From assembly GCF_003385515.1 (NCBI RefSeq), contig NZ_QNVT01000032.1, positions 24,423-88,422 of the forward strand: 64,000 bases of DNA, read 5' to 3'. The notes below the pieces were generated by a model. That model was not told the DNA's origin. It saw only the letters and a program-made list of their open reading frames with translations, and did not search any database. The position numbers and the translations under genes are program-made. Positions 26,412-32,681 of this stretch are shown here, piece by piece. Within the stretch, counting starts at the first letter, position 1; each line of letters begins with the position of its first letter. Source of the DNA: Chryseobacterium pennae (lineage in GTDB: Bacteria > Bacteroidota > Bacteroidia > Flavobacteriales > Weeksellaceae).

Positions 26412-27134
26412 ATGTTCGAAAAATTGATTGACAGTTTTGAGAAACTGTGTCTTCAGATTATTATTGAAATATTGCTGGTTCCGGTAACCATTTTCAAATT
26501 GTTTCAGGATACCCGCCGATGTTATGATTTTTCTGTTCATGAGATGGAAAAAGAGGAAACCGAACGTTTCCGCGATTATCTGTCTCCCATCAAACTTTCC
26601 GTGTATACTTCTGTAATCGTTTCGGTACTTTTAATGGACTACAGCGGGGAGCAGAATTTTCTTTCCAAGATCAAAGGATTAAGCATGGTTGAAAAAGCTT
26701 TGTTCATCTTTCTGATGAATAATTTTACAGCTGTCATCTTCAGTGTAATCCTGTTATGGTATAAAAAGGAAAAGGTAAATACCGTGACTTTCCGTACTTT
26801 ACTTTTTTCTTTTATCTATACTACCGTTTATACCTCTACTCCATTTTTTATTCTCATTCTTTCCGCTATGTTCATTGGACATACCGTAAATATACAGTCT
26901 TATATGGATCATCTGGACAAGTTGAAAGATTCAGGAAATTATGCATCCGGAGATTATGTATTTTTCATGGTCTTCTTTGTATTTATTATTATGGCTATTA
27001 TCGGGCTGATCAAATTATTCAAAGCGCTGCATTATATTCTGAAGGAAAACTTTAGTTATCACCCTTATGTTGTAGCATTCTTCACGCTGCTGTTTTTTAT
27101 TATACAGATTTATTATGCCGGAGGCTTTGTTTAA
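26412..27134 (+). CDS. multi-pass membrane protein, unknown
   Basis: A 240-residue protein with five or six hydrophobic segments (IIIEILLVPVTIFKLF at the start, then LSVYTSVIVSVLLMDY, LFIFLMNNFTAVIFSVILLWY, TPFFILILSAMFIGH, FFMVFFVFIIMAIIGLIKLF and YVVAFFTLLFFIIQIYYAGG). The pattern resembles the DUF3667/Yip1-like membrane domains of Bacteroidota, without the zinc ribbon. No function can be assigned. It starts 88 bases after the cupin-like gene. Confidence 0.72.
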   Translation: MFEKLIDSFEKLCLQIIIEILLVPVTIFKLFQDTRRCYDFSVHEMEKEETERFRDYLSPIKLSVYTSVIVSVLLMDYSGEQNFLSKIKGLSMVEKALFIFLMNNFTAVIFSVILLWYKKEKVNTVTFRTLLFSFIYTTVYTSTPFFILILSAMFIGHTVNIQSYMDHLDKLKDSGNYASGDYVFFMVFFVFIIMAIIGLIKLFKALHYILKENFSYHPYVVAFFTLLFFIIQIYYAGGFV

Positions 27135-27136
27135 TC

Positions 27137-27925
27137 AATATTCCTGTATTAAAAAGAGATAAAAAATGGACTAAAGATCCAAATTACGAAATAAGGACAG
27201 AACGTTTGGTAACATTTACACAACCTGGAAATTACAGGGTAAATGTAACCTATAGTCAGGACGGCTGTAATATTACGGAGGATTTTACGATTTCTTCTAT
27301 TGCCTTACCTGCAGATAATACCACATCTTCATCCATGAGTGCAGCAAAACAGGCTTCAGGAGATATACAGGTAAAGTTTAAAGGTTCACTTGCCCAAACG
27401 TATATCTTCACCTATACCATTAATAACGGTCCGGATCAGATGATTACTTCTACACCTAGCGGAGAAGCGATTGTACTACACTCTAAAGGACAGGTAGGAA
27501 CAATGGTTTACCGTCTCAAAAGCATTCGTTTTGTTAATGAGGAAGCATGCCCGGTTGCAATTAATAATAAAGAAATTATTGTAAACATCAATCCGGATTG
27601 CCCTACACCAGGTGTTGTGATGCTGATGGATAGTATTCTCAGAGGCTGTACTTCCGATATGGGAGCAAGACGTCTGTCCGAATTAAATCCGGTAACAGTA
27701 TCCAATCCGCCTTCTGATACAAGGGTAACAAGACTTGTTTCAGGAACTGGAATCGTAATAAAAGAAGGAAATGAGGTATTTATGATCCGAAATAGCAATG
27801 CTTTACCGAAAACCCTTACTCTCCCAGCCAATAAAACTCATATTCAGGGAGCAATCATCTACCATCATGATCACTTCTATGAAGGAGTAGAAAACGGGAA
27901 ATGGATCAGAGTAGATAATGATTAA
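27137..27925 (+). pseudogene. 5'-truncated remnant of a large surface protein
   Basis: The reading frame to 27925 has no ATG at its start; protein-like sequence is present before any start (NIPVLKRDKKWTKDPNYEIRTERLVTF) and the frame stays open out of phase into the 3' end of the membrane gene. The content is extracellular in character: a PKD/Ig-like piece (TQPGNYRVNVTYSQDGCNITEDFTI) and a second domain (QASGDIQVKFKGSLAQTYIFTYTINNG), ending in a GxxxSGTGIVIKEGNEVFMIRN tail with no type IX sorting signal. A deletion of the 5' part is the simplest explanation. A TTG start at 27206 is possible but would leave a protein without export signal. Confidence 0.65.
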
Positions 27926-27966
27926 GACTTATTAGAAATTCATTCAAACCAACTAATAACCATGAG

Positions 27967-27997
27967 CCGCATTGAAGTAATTTCAATGCGGTTTTTT
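27967..27997 (+). terminator. strong rho-independent terminator
   Basis: CCGCATTGAA (27967-27976) pairs with TTCAATGCGG (27982-27991), loop GTAAT, then six T. It follows the truncated surface protein by 41 bases. Confidence 0.85.
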
Positions 27998-28011
27998 ATT
28001 GATTAATCCCC

Positions 28012-28611
28012 TTACTTTTTCATCCCATCAAAAAAATCCCGCATCATTCTTGCACTCTCACCAGGACCTCTCAAATGAACAATTTCCCCATGTTCATCGG
28101 TTGTAATATGCCCTTTAAAAGCATCCGGCATTCTGTCATATTGCTCGTTCACCTGTGCCAACAGTTCTTTGAATGAAACATAATTGTATTGTTCCACCAG
28201 AAAAGGCAATGCATTCTTTCCCTTCAATAATTCGTATTCCTGATAATTATAAGGAGTCGTTTTTTCAGTTTTGGCCAGTGAAATTTTAAGTTTATCAACC
28301 AGTTTTATGATGTCTTTTTCTTCCGCAAACTGTGCCAGCCCACGTAGGGCATAAACCTTCATATCACGATACCTTTCTTTTTTACAGGCTATTTCAAAAA
28401 AAGAATGAAGTTCAGGTTCTCGATGATTATACAGTAATTTAAGTATTTTATTCCGGTAAGAAATCTCTTTAGTAGTGGTATAAATCCGCATCAGATGCCC
28501 CAGGTCTTTAACCGTGATTGTATTAGGAGTAAGATCAAATAATGCTTTCTTATAATCAGAGTGGCTTTCTTTTGCATTTTCATCAGTTAAAATCTTCGGG
28601 AATGAACTCAT
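28012..28611 (-). CDS. HEAT-like helical protein, unknown
   Basis: A 199-residue soluble protein. A series of paired helices (KDLGHLMRIYTTTKEISYRNKILKLLYNHREPELHSFF, then YRDMKVYALRGLAQFAEEKDIIKLVDKLKIS) has HEAT/ARM character. The C-terminal part (DEHGEIVHLRGPGESARMMRDFFDGMKK) is distinct. No family recognised. No same-strand neighbour is close. Confidence 0.7.
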   Translation of the reverse strand: MSSFPKILTDENAKESHSDYKKALFDLTPNTITVKDLGHLMRIYTTTKEISYRNKILKLLYNHREPELHSFFEIACKKERYRDMKVYALRGLAQFAEEKDIIKLVDKLKISLAKTEKTTPYNYQEYELLKGKNALPFLVEQYNYVSFKELLAQVNEQYDRMPDAFKGHITTDEHGEIVHLRGPGESARMMRDFFDGMKK

Positions 28612-28816
28612 TTTGTTGATTGATTTTAAGGTTGGTATTTTCTAACTGCAAATTGGGGAAAAAAAATTACAATTCTGTAGTGCTGTGTTTGTTTTAGATT
28701 TTGGCTAAAGCCATTGGAATTGGATTATTTTATTTATTGAGCAGGCTAAAGCCCGCTCCTATTGATCCTGATATCCGTGTGGATATACATATGGGGAATT
28801 GTTGTTTAATGACAAG
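28612..28816. other. divergent intergenic region
   Basis: About 205 bases between the HEAT-like gene and the sigma-factor gene contain two TAAAGCC-type remnants near 28703 (GGCTAAAGCC) and 28744 (GGCTAAAGCC), each followed by a different tail. These look like further copies of a short dispersed element; no gene is visible. Confidence 0.4.
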
Positions 28817-28884
28817 ATCTTTTATCTTTTATCTTTTATCTTTTATCTTTTATCTTTTATCTTTTATCTTTTATCTTTTATCTT
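28817..28884. repeat. ATCTTTT heptamer tract, nine perfect copies
   Basis: Nine perfect head-to-tail copies of ATCTTTT (28817-28879), then a partial ATCTT. The tract ends eight bases before the -35-like element of the sigma-factor promoter (28892). Such tracts vary by slipped-strand mispairing; here the length would alter upstream spacing, not the reading frame. Confidence 0.9.
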
Positions 28885-28891
28885 ATAAATC

Positions 28892-28918
28892 TGTCACGTT
28901 TTGTTCACTAAGTTTGTC
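28892..28918 (+). promoter_or_regulatory. ECF41-type promoter of the sigma-factor gene
   Basis: TGTCACG (28892-28898), 16 bases, then TGTC (28915-28918), 15 bases before ATG 28934. The ECF41 group is known to use TGTCACA-N16-CGTC, so this fits except one base in each element. The same 15-base block AATCTGTCACGTTTT recurs at 29766 with equal spacing, implying that the sigma factor activates its own gene. Confidence 0.75.
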
Positions 28919-28933
28919 TTAAAAAGAAATATC

Positions 28934-29767
28934 ATGCAGGAAAATTACAACAGGCTTCTTACTTATGCCTATAATATTACCGGTTCTTATGAAGATTCTC
29001 AGGATTTGGTACAGGATGTAATCGAAAAATATATTTCTTTAGATAAATCTGAAATTAAAAATGAAACCAATTTTCTGATTAAAAGCACTATTAATCATGC
29101 CATCAATTTTAAAAACAGGCACAGTAAAAAAATGGTCTATGGCGAGTGGCTTCCTGAACCTCTTTCTTTTGAAAATGCAGAAAATAAGCTTATTAAAGAG
29201 CAAACTACCCGCTATACCCTGCTTGTTCTTTTGGAAAAACTAAATGCAAGGGAACGTGCCGTATACATTCTAAAAGAAGCCTTTGATTATTCTCATCAGG
29301 AAATTGCAGAAACCCTTGACATTTCCATTGAAAATTCCCGAAAACTCCTGAGCCGCGCAGGAAAACAATTGCAGAATGTAAAATATACTCCTGATAACAT
29401 CAGCATATCATCAGGAACTGATATCCTTCAGAAATATCAACTGGCATTGAGTGAAGGCAATGTTCCCGATATCGAAAAGCTGCTCATTGACGAGATAAGG
29501 CTGTCTGCAGATGGAGGGAAACGTGTTCGTGTTATCAAAGCTGTGGAAGTTGGTAAATCAGCGACAGCACAACTTTTGGCTTATGTACAACAGCAGTTTC
29601 TGGGTAAAAAACCGCATACTTTCCATATGTTTAATCATCAGCCTGCTATTTGTTTCTGGCAGGATGACCGTATTTATAATTGTCACATCCTTGATATTGA
29701 TTCTGAGGGAATGATCCGTGAGATTTATTCTATTGTAGATCCTGAAAAACTAAAAAGATTGCAATAA
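28934..29767 (+). CDS. ECF sigma factor with fused SnoaL-like domain (ECF41-like)
   Basis: A 277-residue sigma-70-family factor. Region 2 (YAYNITGSYEDSQDLVQDVIEKYI) is near residues 10-35, region 4 (LNARERAVYILKEAFDYSHQEIAETLDISIENSRKLLSRAGKQL) near 102-145. The C-terminal 110 residues are a SnoaL-like domain with SADGGKRVRV (compare DGGGK of ECF41) and QPAICFWQDDRIYNCHILDIDSEGMIREIYSIVDPEKL (compare NPDK). In ECF41 proteins this domain acts in place of an anti-sigma factor. ATG 28934 is chosen because it follows the promoter; a longer frame has an upstream TTG-like start. Confidence 0.9.
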   Translation: MQENYNRLLTYAYNITGSYEDSQDLVQDVIEKYISLDKSEIKNETNFLIKSTINHAINFKNRHSKKMVYGEWLPEPLSFENAENKLIKEQTTRYTLLVLLEKLNARERAVYILKEAFDYSHQEIAETLDISIENSRKLLSRAGKQLQNVKYTPDNISISSGTDILQKYQLALSEGNVPDIEKLLIDEIRLSADGGKRVRVIKAVEVGKSATAQLLAYVQQQFLGKKPHTFHMFNHQPAICFWQDDRIYNCHILDIDSEGMIREIYSIVDPEKLKRLQ

Positions 29768-29769
29768 TC

Positions 29770-29796
29770 TGTCACGTTTTAGAAATGGAGTGTGTC
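29770..29796 (+). promoter_or_regulatory. second ECF41-type promoter, upstream of the azoreductase
   Basis: TGTCACG (29770-29776), 16 bases, TGTC (29793-29796), then ATG at 29812, again 15 bases on. It shares AATCTGTCACGTTTT with the promoter of the sigma-factor gene, which ends at 29767. Confidence 0.75.
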
Positions 29797-29811
29797 TTTA
29801 AAGAAAAAAGT

Positions 29812-30399
29812 ATGAACACACTTCTAAGAATCGACAGCAGCTTAAGAACAGAGAATTCCTATTCACGAGCATTAGGTAATTATTTTATTCAACAATGGAA
29901 ACTTAGCAATCCGGATGGAAATATCCTGGAACGGGATGTCAGCCAACAGCTTGTTCCCCATATCACCCAGAAGACTGTTGATGCTTTCTTTAGCGAAAAT
30001 CCTCATACGGAAAGCATCCATTTATCTGATGAACTGATTGATGAGCTATACCAGTCTGATGAAATCCTAATCACCTGTCCTATGTACAATTATGGAATTC
30101 CGTCTTCGTTAAAAGCTTATTTTGATACGGTTATCAGAACAAAGAAAACGTTTACAGGAAATACTTCGCTTGAAGGCTTGCTTGAAAATAAAAAAGCCTA
30201 CATCATTTCTTCCATGGGAGGCATAGCCCTTGATCCGCATCATCGAAATCCATTGGAAAACCATCTCACCCTGCTTTTAAACCATGTAGGAATCACCAAT
30301 ATCTGCTATTTTCCATTGAATGGTACAGTGATCGATGAGGTCAGAAATACAGAGAAAATAACTTTACAGCAATCCGAAATTTTAAAACAACTCAATTAA
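29812..30399 (+). CDS. FMN-dependent NADH-azoreductase family protein
   Basis: A 195-residue flavodoxin-fold reductase of the AzoR/AcpD group: LRIDSSLRTENSYSRALGNYF (FMN phosphate loop), ITCPMYNYGIPSSLKAYFDTVIRTKKTF (the conserved PMYNxxIPxxLKxYFD) and SSMGGIA. It reduces quinones or azo compounds with NADH. Its promoter matches that of the SnoaL-fused sigma factor, so it is the likely primary target; an oxidoreductase is a usual ECF41 target type. Two bases separate it from the next gene. Confidence 0.9.
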   Translation: MNTLLRIDSSLRTENSYSRALGNYFIQQWKLSNPDGNILERDVSQQLVPHITQKTVDAFFSENPHTESIHLSDELIDELYQSDEILITCPMYNYGIPSSLKAYFDTVIRTKKTFTGNTSLEGLLENKKAYIISSMGGIALDPHHRNPLENHLTLLLNHVGITNICYFPLNGTVIDEVRNTEKITLQQSEILKQLN

Positions 30400-30401
30400 T
30401 T

Positions 30402-30758
30402 ATGGAACAGATTAAACAGACCATCGAACAATTTATTAAAGGTGGTGACAATAGTGACACAACACTTCTGGAAGAAATTCTTCACGAAAATTACCAGAAT
30501 ATTCAGGACGGATTTTTTGATAAACCGGGAATATTTATTATTCCCAAACAGGAATACATCGGCCTGGTAAGTGATAAAATATTTGGTGGAAAACCTCGTC
30601 AGATCACCTATCATTCTCTGGAACAGAAAAATAATATTGCGTATGCCCAGGTTTCTTTGGAAAGTCCCACTTTATTATTTTCTTCCCTTATCGCCTGTGT
30701 TCAGGAAAACGGAAAATGGCAGGTAATCACCAATATTCCTTCTATAGAAATTAAATAG
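30402..30758 (+). CDS. SnoaL/NTF2-like protein (lumazine-binding type)
   Basis: A 118-residue NTF2-fold protein: EQIKQTIEQFIKGGDNSDTTLLEEILHENYQNI, then IFIIPKQEYIGLVSDKIFGGKPRQIT and a final strand set CVQENGKWQVITNIPSIEI, like the putative lumazine-binding DUF4440 relatives. It starts two bases after the azoreductase stop, in one transcript, and should also come under the ECF41-type promoter. Ligand unknown. Confidence 0.82.
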   Translation: MEQIKQTIEQFIKGGDNSDTTLLEEILHENYQNIQDGFFDKPGIFIIPKQEYIGLVSDKIFGGKPRQITYHSLEQKNNIAYAQVSLESPTLLFSSLIACVQENGKWQVITNIPSIEIK

Positions 30759-30765
30759 TTTATAG

Positions 30766-30820
30766 GCTACGAATGCACGAATAAAAATACAAGAGTAAAA
30801 ATAATTCGTGGATTCGTGGC
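30766..30820. repeat. inverted repeat of the GCATTCGTGGC family
   Basis: GCTACGAATGCACGAAT (30766-30782) faces ATTCGTGGATTCGTGGC (30804-30820); 15 of 17 positions pair. The same TGCATTCGTGGC sequence occurs at about 40710-40722 and a shorter form near 63902 (ACCACGAATGC). It is a short dispersed intergenic element, possibly with a terminator role here. Confidence 0.55.
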
Positions 30821-30867
30821 TAAACGTTACGATTATTTTTTCAACAAACTGTTTACAAATGTTATCG

Positions 30868-30896
30868 TTTACCGGTAAAGATAGGAGGTAATTTTG
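30868..30896 (+). promoter_or_regulatory. palindrome TTTACCGGTAAA plus -7 box of the 30915 gene
   Basis: TTTACCGGTAAA (30868-30879) is a perfect 12-bp palindrome, nine bases before the -7 box TAATTTTG (30889-30896). ATG 30915 is 18 bases further. The palindrome overlaps the expected -33 region, a position suited to a repressor. Confidence 0.5.
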
Positions 30897-30914
30897 CTTC
30901 ATAACGATACACTT

Positions 30915-31298
30915 ATGAAACACATTATCCAACAGGTTTTCCTTAATATTTTAGAAAACCCGGTATTTGATTTATCATTCATTGAAAAATATTTCTCAAA
31001 AGACTACATTCAGTTTGTAGATCACCATCAGCTCAATTATGAAGAGTTTATTCTGCATATTAAAAAGCTTAAAGAGAAAGTCGCAGAACAAAAGATTGCA
31101 ATCCTCAACTATGCTGAGAATGGAAATGTCATTTTCACGCATCATCTTGCCAAATCAGTATTAAAAGATGGAAGTATTGTCCTGCATAAAGTATTGGCAG
31201 AGTTCACCATTGAGGATAAGAAGATTGTGAAATGTGATGAACTGACTTTACTATTGGAAGGAGATTTTTCATCCAGAAATCTGGGATCTGAAATTTAA
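30915..31298 (+). CDS. SnoaL-like protein
   Basis: A 127-residue SnoaL/NTF2-fold protein: IIQQVFLNILENPVFDLSFIEKYFSKDYIQFVDHHQLNYEEFILHIKKLKEK, then strands (KIAILNYAENGNVIFTHHLAKSVLKDGSIVLHKVLAEFTIEDKKIVKCDELTLLLEG). This resembles the polyketide-cyclase-like SnoaL group. It has its own -7 box, so control may differ from the azoreductase pair. ATG 30915 is preferred to TTG 30894, which lies within the -7 box. Confidence 0.82.
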   Translation: MKHIIQQVFLNILENPVFDLSFIEKYFSKDYIQFVDHHQLNYEEFILHIKKLKEKVAEQKIAILNYAENGNVIFTHHLAKSVLKDGSIVLHKVLAEFTIEDKKIVKCDELTLLLEGDFSSRNLGSEI

Positions 31299-31325
31299 AA
31301 AAAAGCTTCTATACGCGAGCCATCA

Positions 31326-31371
31326 TTTACGGTTTTCCGTAAATAAATGATAAGATTGCTTGTTAATTTTG
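31326..31371 (+). promoter_or_regulatory. palindrome TTTACGG-TTTT-CCGTAAA and -7 box of the DUF4236 gene
   Basis: TTTACGG (31326-31332) and CCGTAAA (31337-31343) form a perfect 7-bp inverted repeat round TTTT, with a weaker outer ATCA/TGAT pairing. The -7 box TAATTTTG is at 31364-31371, with ATG 31402 at 30 bases. The half-site resembles the palindrome at 30868, so the two may share a regulator. Confidence 0.45.
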
Positions 31372-31401
31372 ATTCACAAAGTAATCTATAAAACAATAAT
31401 C

Positions 31402-32514
31402 ATGGCTTGGAGCTACAGAAAAAGAATTAAAGTAATACCTGGAGTACATCTTAATTTTAGTAAAAGAGGAATTTCCACCACTATTGGTGTAAAAGGAGCT
31501 AGCATTAACTTCAGCAAATCAGGAACAACAGTCAATACTACGGTTCTTGGATTTTCTACCCGTCATAAGCTGTCTGTTTCAGGGCCTAATCCGGTTTCAC
31601 ATTATCCTGGGCTTCCTGAAAACCAACCTTATCCTTTGGAAGAAAATATTTTCAGTGCCGATATCCACGAAATCACGAGTCAAAATATGCAGGGGATTAA
31701 AGAAGCAATTATTTTGGCTCAACAACAAAAAAAAGATCTGACATCTGACCTTAAGAAAATTAACCGAGCTCTTTCTATTACAAAAGCTAAGAAAATTCTT
31801 AGTTATATATTTCTTTATGGATTGATCAAAAAAGAAATTCCACAAAATTCTGATCATGATATCAAAGCTCAGCAGGAAGCGATTAAGCAAACCAAAGAAA
31901 TGATTGAAAAATGTTATGTAAATCTCGAAATTGATTTTGACAGCGAAATCAAAAGAAAATTTGAGAAAGTGTATGAATCCTTTTCAAAGCTTACTACATC
32001 GCATAAAATTTGGGACATTACGAGTGCTCATTTTCAAGACAGAGTAGCAACGCGTTCTTCAGCTGGTACCATCGTAAGCAGGCGGCAAGTTAATTTTGCC
32101 TTAAGAGCCATTCCTTATATCAAATCAGATTATCAGGCATTATACATGAAAAATGCAAATGGAGCTGATATTTACATTTATCCAACATTCATTGTAATGT
32201 ATAATAATGAAAATAATTTTGCCATTATCGGAGTCAATGAACTGAATCTCTACCAAACCTATACTCGTTTTACAGAAACCGAAGTGGTTCCCAGAGATTC
32301 TAAAATCATTGGCCAGACCTGGGCTAAAGTCAATAAGAATGGAACTCGTGACAAAAGATTCAAAAGTAATTATCAAATCCCTGTAGTACGGTATGGAAAT
32401 ATTAGACTCTCTACTCCAACCGGACTTCGGGAAGAGTATGAATTCAGTAATTATGAGTTCACAGAAGAATTTGGCAAAGCATTCAGAGAATTCCAATTAG
32501 AATTTAGGCTTTAA
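31402..32514 (+). CDS. DUF4236 domain-containing protein
   Basis: A 370-residue protein. Residues 1-56 are the DUF4236 module: MAWSYRKRIKVIPGVHLNFSK, then RGISTTIGVKGASINFSKSG and TTVNTTVLGFST, a repeated short-strand pattern. The rest is a helical stretch (QNMQGIKEAIILAQQQKKDLTSDLKKINRAL) and an unrecognised alpha/beta domain with WDITSAHFQDRVATRSSAG. DUF4236 occurs at the N-terminus of many bacterial proteins; role unknown. ATG 31402 is chosen because the domain begins there and the promoter precedes it. Confidence 0.85.
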   Translation: MAWSYRKRIKVIPGVHLNFSKRGISTTIGVKGASINFSKSGTTVNTTVLGFSTRHKLSVSGPNPVSHYPGLPENQPYPLEENIFSADIHEITSQNMQGIKEAIILAQQQKKDLTSDLKKINRALSITKAKKILSYIFLYGLIKKEIPQNSDHDIKAQQEAIKQTKEMIEKCYVNLEIDFDSEIKRKFEKVYESFSKLTTSHKIWDITSAHFQDRVATRSSAGTIVSRRQVNFALRAIPYIKSDYQALYMKNANGADIYIYPTFIVMYNNENNFAIIGVNELNLYQTYTRFTETEVVPRDSKIIGQTWAKVNKNGTRDKRFKSNYQIPVVRYGNIRLSTPTGLREEYEFSNYEFTEEFGKAFREFQLEFRL

Positions 32515-32520
32515 TACCTT

Positions 32521-32558
32521 AAAAAGCTGTTTTCATGAACATATGAAAACAGCTTTTT
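32521..32558 (+). terminator. perfect terminator hairpin
   Basis: AAAAAGCTGTTTTCAT (32521-32536) pairs perfectly with ATGAAAACAGCTTTTT (32543-32558), six-base loop, the second arm ending in five T. It follows the DUF4236 gene by six bases. Confidence 0.85.
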
Positions 32559-32646
32559 AATTCTCTCCATACTTTAGAACTTTCTGTATTAACAAATCTT
32601 AAAACAACTTTAATTTTCTATTCAAATCATTTTCCAAACAGACGTT

Positions 32647-32654
32647 TAATTTTG
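32647..32654 (+). promoter_or_regulatory. -7 box TAATTTTG of the receptor/phytase operon
   Basis: TAATTTTG lies 27 bases before the GTG start at 32682. A TTTTCC stretch about 18 bases upstream is a weak -33 candidate. Confidence 0.45.
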
Positions 32655-32681
32655 CTGTGATTTATATCTAATTAAAAGAAA

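Noticed and set aside
28817..28884. CRISPR array
   Set aside because: The heptamer repeats are contiguous, with no spacers.
30766..30820. Standard rho-independent terminator
   Set aside because: Long imperfect inverted repeat without a following T run; it matches the dispersed TTCGTGGC family instead.
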